From NCBI GenBank assembly GCA_030424825.1, contig JAUHWE010000401.1, positions 1 to 5,110 on the forward strand: a stretch of 5,110 nucleotides of DNA. Reading direction: 5' to 3'. How positions within the stretch are numbered: the stretch's first letter is position 1; each line of letters begins with the position of its first letter. The DNA is from Verrucomicrobiia bacterium. GTDB taxonomy: Bacteria; Verrucomicrobiota; Verrucomicrobiia; Opitutales; Opitutaceae. Shown here one piece after another: positions 1 through 5,110 of the stretch. A program made the position numbers and the translations under genes. Under the pieces are notes generated by a model. It was not told where the DNA came from. It was given only the letters and a program-made list of their open reading frames with translations, and made no database searches.

Positions 1-1
1 C

Positions 2-12
2 TTGAATAAAAT
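2..12 (+). repeat. Probable left terminal inverted repeat of the IS remnant
   Basis: The 11-bp sequence ttgaataaaat is repeated exactly in inverse orientation at 694-704. It starts 25 bases before the transposase ATG, a normal position for an IS end. The family's ends are often longer than 11 bp, so further bases may be degraded or lie to the left of the window. Confidence 0.55.
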
Positions 13-36
13 TTATTAGACACTCTTTAATCACTA

Positions 37-687
37 ATGAAGAAAGGCTTATCGAAGTTCAAGAGTAGAAGAACTCTGATGTACCTTTGTAAGGATATAG
101 AAGGTATCGAATGCGGAACGCCTGACCGGTACAAGACGCAATAGGCCGAATCGCTACTATAATTCCATTCGGGAGTGCATATCATCATGGCATTAAGAGG
201 AGGTTATAAGTCTTTCCAGAGAGATCGAGGTGACAAGTCTGACTTTGGAGCGCGGCAGGTTAGAAGCAAAAGAGGGCTTGGAGCGGCAGGAAATACGCCT
301 GTATTCGGATTACCCAAGCGGGGGAGGTGCTTGTGACGGTAATCGTATCGGTTAGCAGAATCACTTTGTGATGCTTATAGTAGAGGGTAAAGCGCTGGAG
401 GGTACCACAATCTAGTCAAACAGAGGCCAAAGCCTACCACGGGACATGCCTCAATGGCTACGATCATTACAGGGTCTTTCGCAGCAAATACGAGTTCGTC
501 CGCAGCAAGAGCCATATCAATGGCATCGAGGTTTCCTGGTCATCTGCCACAAGAAGTCTCGCCCAATACAACGGGACCAGAGAGGATAAGTCCAACTTGC
601 ATCTAGGCCGAGCGCCAGTTTCTATACAATACCAGAAACAAAAACCTAACGAATGTACTGATCAGCGAAAACGCAATACTTGTCTAG
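37..687 (+). pseudogene. Remnant of IS1595-family (ISXO2/IS1016-like) DDE transposase
   Basis: Conceptual translation must switch frames about six times to follow the protein. The pieces are: frame 1 from ATG 37 (MKKGLSKFKSRRTLMYL, the N-terminal helical region); frame 2 near 116-185 (ERLTGT, then NRYYNSIREC, helix-turn-helix-like); frame 1 at 229-326 (GDKSDFGARQVRSKRG, then GAAGNTPVFGLPKRG, matching the family's VDESYFGARRVRGKRGRGAAGKTPVFG block with the first catalytic Asp at 232-234); frame 3 at 327-358 (VLVTVIVS); frame 2 at 359-412 (LIVEGKALEGTTI); frame 3 at 411-605 (NGYDHYRVFRSKYEFV, then KSHINGIE, then ATRSLAQYNGTRE); frame 1 at 607-684 (AERQFLYNTRNKNL) to a TAG. The HINGIE core and the LAxYNG block are diagnostic of the family. 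The second catalytic Asp (family IYTD) seems lost: an in-frame TAG at 413-415 and Gln occupy that site. A short deletion near 605 removes part of the usual LHLKEAE segment. The length (about 650 bases) equals an intact family member, so this is point and indel decay rather than truncation. Confidence 0.85.
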
Positions 688-693
688 AGACTT

Positions 694-704
694 ATTTTAT
701 TCAA
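694..704 (-). repeat. Probable right terminal inverted repeat of the IS remnant
   Basis: The sequence attttattcaa is the exact reverse complement of the left repeat. It begins 6 bases after the transposase remnant's stop codon (685-687). The stretch from here to the lipoprotein stop codon (705-739) is AT-rich and shows no gene and no convincing terminator. Confidence 0.55.
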
Positions 705-739
705 AATGCGCACATTGCTATGGAAAACAAAAAATATTG

Positions 740-2137
740 CTAATCCATCAGTCGAACATTATATTGTCTAATGCCCGATTTATAAGTTTTAAATTCAGTT
801 GCATGATTAGCTGAACAATAAATGGCGACAAAGGAATCCCAGGGATTGTATATGATGATTTCTTCACTTTCATCTCCACACAAGTCCACCGGCACACAAT
901 GATACCAGCCTCTTCTGGCACTCCCTTGTGGTTCAGGAAGCCCAGGCAAGACAGCAAACTTGGTGCCATCTCCATTCCATAACATTCCACCGTTATAGAG
1001 TAGTGCTGGCTTCCTCGAACCATGCCAATACACGGCTTCCATACCCGTATGATTCGGGCTATCGTTGAGTTCAAATCGGCGGATTACTTCACCGGATACA
1101 CCAACCAACATTACTGGAGGATTGTGCCCTTCATAGCGAATCATCATCTCAGGACCAGGAACAGAATGATCGAAATCCGCGACTCTTAACTCTTGACCGT
1201 GAGGAACCAGTTCTTCGCCCAGCTCTAGAATAACGTTGCCCATTTCATCAAGAACGTGGCCAAATCCAGACCCAAACGCACGCATCTGTCCTCCATCCCA
1301 AGGAGCAATAGCAACCGAGTCCATATTCCGACCAAATTGTTCTTCCCATAATATAGAACCATCATCGTCCAATAAAAAGTACCCGCCATTCACCTCGTCC
1401 TTACCATCGCCATCGATATCGCCGACCGATGGGATATACGCAGGACATTTTGTGTATTCGTCCCAAGGATTACTGTATGACCAAAGAACTTCTAGGTTTT
1501 GGTCGAAGGCCAAAACAGTCTGCCCTAGTTTCACTACAAAATCTCGCGGAGAATCCATCCCTCTGAGATTACAAACGAGTAATCTCTGATGCACCCAGTT
1601 GGCTCCTTCTCCTTTACATGCAAGAAGCACTTCAGGCGCCGATTCCTTTTTAACCTCGCCAGTCTTCCCATCACGGATTTGCAGTAATACATTTCGCATG
1701 CTGTTGGGAGGGCATTCGATTTCGGAATTCAGGAAGAAACAAATCACTTCGGATTCACCGTCGCCGTCAATATCGTGAATCACCACGGGTCCTGGCCGCG
1801 ATGGTTGATCTCCGCCTTTGCCTTGTTGCCAAAGTACATTGCCTTCAATATCAAAGGCTCCAAGAAAGCACGGTTTCATACCCCCTCCGTCATGGGCATC
1901 GTCCATTGAACGATAAACGAGGAAATCTATCAGCCCATTTCCTGATAGATCTCCTACACGGATATCGCCTCCAAAAACGATTTCTTCGGGACCTTCGATT
2001 AGAAACTTTTCGGGAATCGTAACCTTTCTCAGCAAAACCGGATCGTCTTTACTCTTAACTGCCCCACAGCCTATCGCACTTATCATTGCAAGACCTGTTA
2101 AAATGTAATTCAATCGCGACACTTTGAAATGGTTCAT
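740..2137 (-). CDS. FG-GAP/VCBS-like beta-propeller lipoprotein, possibly PL11-related
   Basis: The product is 465 residues from the ATG at 2137. It opens with a lipoprotein signal: basic MNHFKVSR, a hydrophobic core, then the lipobox SAIGC with Cys24 as the predicted lipidated residue. The mature protein carries repeated acidic calcium-loop motifs of the FG-GAP/VCBS/EF-hand-like type: GDLSGNGLID (about 62-71), HDIDGDGESE (121-130, Asp122/124/126) and GDIDGDGKDE (239-248, Asp240/242/244). Weaker versions are ADFDHSVPGPE (320-330) and VDLCGDESEE (417-426). Such repeats normally build a multi-bladed beta-propeller. The conserved-looking second half (FGRNMDSVAIAPW, ELNDSPNHTGMEAVYW, GWYHCVPVDLCGDE and the terminal RQYNVRLMD) resembles, from memory, proteins annotated near polysaccharide lyase family 11 (rhamnogalacturonan lyases). 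Catalytic activity cannot be shown from sequence alone. Nine cysteines besides Cys24 are unusual for an exported propeller and may form disulfides. An in-frame GTG at 2191 would give 483 residues but places 18 polar residues before the signal, so the ATG is preferred. Neither start has a clear Shine-Dalgarno sequence. The gene follows the TonB receptor gene on the same strand after 106 bp. Confidence 0.93.
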   Translation of the reverse strand: MNHFKVSRLNYILTGLAMISAIGCGAVKSKDDPVLLRKVTIPEKFLIEGPEEIVFGGDIRVGDLSGNGLIDFLVYRSMDDAHDGGGMKPCFLGAFDIEGNVLWQQGKGGDQPSRPGPVVIHDIDGDGESEVICFFLNSEIECPPNSMRNVLLQIRDGKTGEVKKESAPEVLLACKGEGANWVHQRLLVCNLRGMDSPRDFVVKLGQTVLAFDQNLEVLWSYSNPWDEYTKCPAYIPSVGDIDGDGKDEVNGGYFLLDDDGSILWEEQFGRNMDSVAIAPWDGGQMRAFGSGFGHVLDEMGNVILELGEELVPHGQELRVADFDHSVPGPEMMIRYEGHNPPVMLVGVSGEVIRRFELNDSPNHTGMEAVYWHGSRKPALLYNGGMLWNGDGTKFAVLPGLPEPQGSARRGWYHCVPVDLCGDESEEIIIYNPWDSFVAIYCSANHATEFKTYKSGIRQYNVRLMD

Positions 2138-2243
2138 CAGAACGACGTTTTCCGGAATAGAGGGATGGAAGAAATGGGTGGAACTCCCCACTTCGAGCAG
2201 TGGTTAGCTACAATTCTAGATCCATCGAAATGCTGTTCATTGT
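2138..2243 (-). other. Intergenic gap between receptor and lipoprotein genes
   Basis: This gap holds one arm of the 9-bp inverted repeat. It also holds a smaller 5-bp stem (ccact/agtgg, 2188-2192 with 2199-2203, 6-base loop) and no purine-rich ribosome binding site at the usual distance before the ATG at 2137. The best TAGACA and TAGAAT promoter-like pair is separated by 22 bases, too far for a normal sigma-70 promoter. Co-transcription with the receptor is therefore the simpler reading, though a separate promoter is not excluded. Confidence 0.5.
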
Positions 2244-2251
2244 CTAGAATT
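2212..2251 (-). promoter_or_regulatory. 9-bp inverted repeat across receptor stop codon and intergenic gap
   Basis: On the coding (minus) strand, aattctaga is followed 22 bases later by its exact inverse, tctagaatt. The first arm contains the receptor's TAG stop (2244-2246), and the second lies in the gap before the lipoprotein gene. The RNA could form a 9-bp, AU-rich hairpin with a 22-base loop. No U-tract follows, so it is not a standard intrinsic terminator. It may instead mark a processing or mRNA-stability site, an operator, or chance. The repeat is seen directly; its role is unknown. Confidence 0.35.
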
Positions 2252-5110
2252 TAAAGGTCGATGTAATTGACCATACCCGCGGCTCTGGTATCCGGTAAGC
2301 GGCAATGCTACCATCAGGCTGAGTCGCCACCGGCACCAATTCATCCTCGTCAAGTAGGTTCCTTATATTCAATTGCAGCGTCCAGTCAACCGAGTCGTCC
2401 ATTATCTTTGTCTTATAGCCAACCCAAAAATCGAGCTTGAATTCCTCGCCCGACATGAAGGGATTGCCAATATCACGAATCTCACCGAGGTCTGGATCTT
2501 CTATTATTGGAAAACCTATCGCCACATCGTCTTCCCAACGAGCCGCTGAACCGATATTCACACCATTTAGCCAGCCAGGGCCACTTTCATCAAACTGGTA
2601 GTTGGTAATCAGGTTCCAACGCCATTCACGAAGTTCATGCACGGGTCCACCATCCTGGGCTAACATTGTTTCAAACGGTACTTTCATTTGCCTAACCGTA
2701 TCGGTCCCTAGGTTGTTGCTAAAATTAACCTCAGTGGAAGTCGAGGTTGTCGCTGCCGGTCCAGTCCAGTTTTCGATCAAAGGCAGAATGACCTCTGAGA
2801 GCTTCGGCGCTGTATTCTCGCGCTGCGCTTCTTGTTGAGTGACATTGAACATGACGCGCCAGTTCTTGGTCGGGTTGTATATAAAGTCCGCCTCAATCCC
2901 TTCCGACACCGTATCAGTCGTAGCAATCCAACCTGCTGGAGTCTCAAAGTCGATCGACCCCTCTCCAATCGGCGGAACAACAAAGTTAGCCAGTTCGAGC
3001 AAGAAATCCGGAGGTGAAACATAGTTAGCCCTTCCGATACTCCAAGGCTCCATTGAATTCACTCCCGCCCGATCAGCTTCCAACACGCCACGGTGGTGAG
3101 TCAGGATCCGAGACATGGTGCCCGTCAACCCTGCATCAGCGTTCGCAGACACGATCTCGTACCAGTTCATTCGAGCAGTAAACTTCCCATCAAAGAGCTC
3201 CAAACTAAAGCCATAGTCCTTCGTCGCGCCTGTCGGCGGGTCTACCCCTTCACCAAAAATGTTGATACGTTGAGCTTGGGGAACAAAATTTTCATTCTCG
3301 TTGTAGTGTATCGAGAAATCCATACTATCCGGTAGATGCTGCTTGATCATTTGCGGAGTTTTTATCACCGCCGACCAATTCCACATTTCTCGGGCTGCCG
3401 TCTGGAAAGGGTCTCCCAGTATTCTAAAGGTATCTAACACTGGGTTATCCAATCGAAATTGCTCCGATTCATCACGCCGATAGCCAATCGTGGAAATCAC
3501 GTTATTGCTAAACATTTTGCTTTGCAAAATGAAGGCGTAGGCCTCGCCCTCGCTTCTCGTCAGATTCGAAGACCCTTGATTGTACACTTTATCGCGGTTC
3601 CGCTCATAACTGTAGAGGTCAAAATCAGCGTTCACCCAAGCTTGAGTGGGCTGGTGCCACCAGTAAGCATCCGCTACCACGGGAATGATCAGCTCTGCGC
3701 CGATCCCAGACAGTTCAGCATTCTCCGCTGACGCCGCGTCTTTCAGACTTGGGCCGAGGTAGTTGAAATAGGTCAATCGTCGATTGCCATTGTTCAAATC
3801 ACCCAGCGAAATGCCGTCCACATCGCTTCCAGCAAATCGGCCAGATTCAAATCCGAAATTCTGTGCTCTCCGCTCATTCTTAGTAAAAAAACCGGTTATG
3901 GAATGGCTTCCGAGTATATCTGACCAACGGTCGCTTCCCATATGGTCGCGAAAGTCGAATCGCCCGAACGCGGTAAAACGCATATCTTCGTTCTCATTAG
4001 TATACTCCTTGGCCAAGCCATTGCCCGCAATGAAAGGACGACCGAAGTTCTCGTTGGGTGATCCATCGAAATGCACTCGATTCACGTCTATATTGATACC
4101 GTAGGAACGGCGCGAATTCAAAGCGCGAAACAGATTCTGCTCCACACGCTCTCCGGCATATGTAATCTCGAAGCCCGCTTTGTCCTCTAGGAACAGTTGC
4201 TCGAATGAAATGCTATAACGATCAGCCCCCATCCGTTCGCTCTTATTTGGACCATCCAGCAAAGTGGTCCGATAGTCGAAGATGGAACGGTCAACAATCT
4301 GATCATCAAAATAGAAGTCGGCGAAAGGATACTTATCCGAGTTACGCTGGTTGTAAACTCTAGCCGAACTCTGCCCAGCAAAGCGGAAGAAAATATTGTC
4401 GTCTCGCTCAGTCCTCTGGACCTGTCCAGCCCGCAAGGGGTCGAGTGCCGATGAGTCGTTTGGATCAGTAAAAATAAGCGCAGGATTACTAAACCATTCA
4501 CCTGGAGCGACAAACTGGTCAGGTCTCACGCGGTCATTCCAATCCACATTAGTATGTTCCACCTTGGGTGAATTCTGAGCAGGATCCTCGAACCAACGCG
4601 TAATATGGTCGCGTGGCGGATCAATCCTCGGCTTGTTCGCGTCGATGTCCACCCGCTCGTAGCTCGCTCGGAAGGTACTTTTCTCAAATGGCGTGTAGGT
4701 CACAGCCCCAAAATAGCGACTATCCTCCAGAAATGCCTGTCTTTGCTCGAAACTTTCATCCTCGTAGAGCCCGATAAAACGAAATGCTAACTTTCCTTCA
4801 GAAACGACGCGATTCACATCCAAAACGCCTCGATAACTTCCCCATTCACCAATCCGCAAACCGATTTCGGTCTGGTCTGAGAAAATGGCTTTCTTCGTGG
4901 ACGCATCAATAATTCCACCCGCAGAACCTTGCCCAAACAAAGTTGAATTCGGTCCCCGCTGGATAGTGATACGCTCCGAATTGTAGCTGTCGAAAGGAAT
5001 ATTCGTTTGAAAATAGTCGCTCGTTAAAACAGCACTCACCAATCCGCGAATTCTCTGTGCGTTTTGCGGATTATTACGAGCGGCATTCGTACTTTGATTG
5101 TCTGTATTAA
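2244..5110 (-). CDS. TonB-dependent outer-membrane receptor, 5' end beyond window
   Basis: The frame is open to the right edge and shows 954 residues ending at TAG 2244-2246. The signal peptide, TonB box and early plug are missing. A TTG at 5042 could be taken as a start, but coding sequence continues upstream (NTDNQSTNAARNNPQNAQRI, then RG), so it is internal. Visible residues 1 to about 75 are the end of the plug domain: QRIRG, then SDYFQTNIPFDSYNSERITI, then RGPNSTLFGQGSAGGIID (residues 51-68, bases 4905-4958), the classic plug signature. The rest is a 22-strand-type beta-barrel, rich in alternating aromatic and polar segments with long acidic extracellular loops. The C-terminus has the TonB receptor end motif: WTLQLNIRNLLDEDELVPVA, then RIPEPRVWSITSTFKF with terminal Phe. 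Such receptors import siderophores, cobalamin, glycans or other large ligands into the periplasm, driven by TonB-ExbB-ExbD. The ligand cannot be read from sequence. No frameshift or internal stop is seen. The likely total length is above 1,050 residues, typical of Verrucomicrobiota receptors. Confidence 0.96.
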   Translation of the reverse strand, partial: NTDNQSTNAARNNPQNAQRIRGLVSAVLTSDYFQTNIPFDSYNSERITIQRGPNSTLFGQGSAGGIIDASTKKAIFSDQTEIGLRIGEWGSYRGVLDVNRVVSEGKLAFRFIGLYEDESFEQRQAFLEDSRYFGAVTYTPFEKSTFRASYERVDIDANKPRIDPPRDHITRWFEDPAQNSPKVEHTNVDWNDRVRPDQFVAPGEWFSNPALIFTDPNDSSALDPLRAGQVQRTERDDNIFFRFAGQSSARVYNQRNSDKYPFADFYFDDQIVDRSIFDYRTTLLDGPNKSERMGADRYSISFEQLFLEDKAGFEITYAGERVEQNLFRALNSRRSYGINIDVNRVHFDGSPNENFGRPFIAGNGLAKEYTNENEDMRFTAFGRFDFRDHMGSDRWSDILGSHSITGFFTKNERRAQNFGFESGRFAGSDVDGISLGDLNNGNRRLTYFNYLGPSLKDAASAENAELSGIGAELIIPVVADAYWWHQPTQAWVNADFDLYSYERNRDKVYNQGSSNLTRSEGEAYAFILQSKMFSNNVISTIGYRRDESEQFRLDNPVLDTFRILGDPFQTAAREMWNWSAVIKTPQMIKQHLPDSMDFSIHYNENENFVPQAQRINIFGEGVDPPTGATKDYGFSLELFDGKFTARMNWYEIVSANADAGLTGTMSRILTHHRGVLEADRAGVNSMEPWSIGRANYVSPPDFLLELANFVVPPIGEGSIDFETPAGWIATTDTVSEGIEADFIYNPTKNWRVMFNVTQQEAQRENTAPKLSEVILPLIENWTGPAATTSTSTEVNFSNNLGTDTVRQMKVPFETMLAQDGGPVHELREWRWNLITNYQFDESGPGWLNGVNIGSAARWEDDVAIGFPIIEDPDLGEIRDIGNPFMSGEEFKLDFWVGYKTKIMDDSVDWTLQLNIRNLLDEDELVPVATQPDGSIAAYRIPEPRVWSITSTFKF

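Larger units (their letters stand above)
1..704 (+). mobile_element. Decayed IS1595-superfamily insertion sequence
   Basis: This stretch has no open frame of useful length. It nevertheless carries the scattered remains of a transposase (37-687) between two copies of an 11-bp inverted repeat, ttgaataaaat at 2-12 and its reverse complement at 694-704. A second short match, tagaca, lies further in on both sides (17-22, and as tgtcta at 681-686), offset by 3 bases, as expected of eroded terminal repeats. The spacing of roughly 700 bp fits the smaller members of the family. The left edge coincides with the window start, so the true outer end and any target-site duplication cannot be read there. 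The many frameshifts indicate an old, immobile insertion. The family call is firm; the exact element boundaries are an inference. Confidence 0.75.

Noticed and set aside
700..739. Intrinsic terminator after the lipoprotein gene
   Set aside because: There is a T-run on the minus strand just after the stop codon, but no GC-rich stem precedes it; the only hairpin (aatg/catt around tgcg) is 4 bp and lies after the T-run.
1390..1790. Similar DNA stretches near 1400-1425 and 1755-1780 as a nucleotide repeat
   Set aside because: They are the codons of two DIDGDG calcium-loop motifs in the same protein, so the similarity reflects protein repeats, not a separate DNA element.
1236..2022. Forward-strand open frames of 73 and 117 codons antisense to the lipoprotein
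   Set aside because: They lie opposite conserved calcium-loop repeats, have no ribosome binding site and low-complexity translations; they are mirror images of the real gene.
2138..2191. GTG at 2191 as the lipoprotein start, adding 18 residues
   Set aside because: It puts polar sequence in front of a well-formed lipoprotein signal, has no ribosome binding site, and the ATG at 2137 gives a standard 24-residue signal up to the lipobox Cys.
2214..2247. Sigma-70 promoter from TAGACA and TAGAAT before the lipoprotein gene
   Set aside because: The spacer is 22 bases, well beyond the usual 16-19, and both hexamers are simply the arms of the inverted repeat.
2602..4790. Several short open frames of 60-110 codons on either strand inside the receptor gene
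   Set aside because: They overlap a clearly real receptor frame, show no recognisable domains or start signals, and are explained as frame shadows of it.
5040..5042. TTG at 5042 as the start of the receptor
   Set aside because: The frame stays open to the window edge and the upstream codons encode recognisable plug sequence (QRIRG), so the start lies outside the window.

Overview
The window reads as part of a Gram-negative chromosome, most likely from the Verrucomicrobiota (Opitutia/Puniceicoccales-like). This lineage call is an inference. It rests on the style of the TonB-dependent receptor: an 'NNPQNAQRIRG' approach to the plug, 'RGPNSTLFGQGSAGGIID' in the plug, and a C-terminus built on 'NIRNLLDEDELVPVATQPDG' and ending in 'TFKF'. 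I know this pattern from the large, expanded receptor families of that group. No rRNA, tRNA or marker gene is present to confirm it.

There are three parts, left to right. (1) Positions 1 to about 704 hold no intact gene. Read in pieces across all three forward frames, they give the remains of an IS1595-superfamily (ISXO2/IS1016-like) DDE transposase, from an ATG at 37 to a stop at 685-687. An 11-bp inverted repeat (2-12 and 694-704) brackets it and probably marks the element ends. (2) Positions 740-2137, minus strand, encode a predicted outer-membrane or periplasm-facing lipoprotein of 465 residues. It carries several FG-GAP/VCBS-like, calcium-binding-type DxDxDG repeats and probably folds as a beta-propeller; it somewhat resembles the propeller of family-11 polysaccharide lyases (rhamnogalacturonan lyases). 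(3) Positions 2244-5110, minus strand, encode a TonB-dependent outer-membrane receptor. It runs off the right edge, so its signal peptide, TonB box and the first part of its plug are not visible.

The receptor gene lies upstream of the lipoprotein gene on the same strand with a 106-bp gap, so the two may be co-transcribed. The gap contains a 9-bp inverted repeat that overlaps the receptor's stop codon. A reasonable but unproven model is an outer-membrane import system for a large or complexed ligand, perhaps a glycan fragment, with the propeller lipoprotein binding or processing the ligand. The dead insertion sequence closes the downstream side of this pair, only about 35 bp past the lipoprotein stop codon. 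No CRISPR array, RNA gene or integron is visible.
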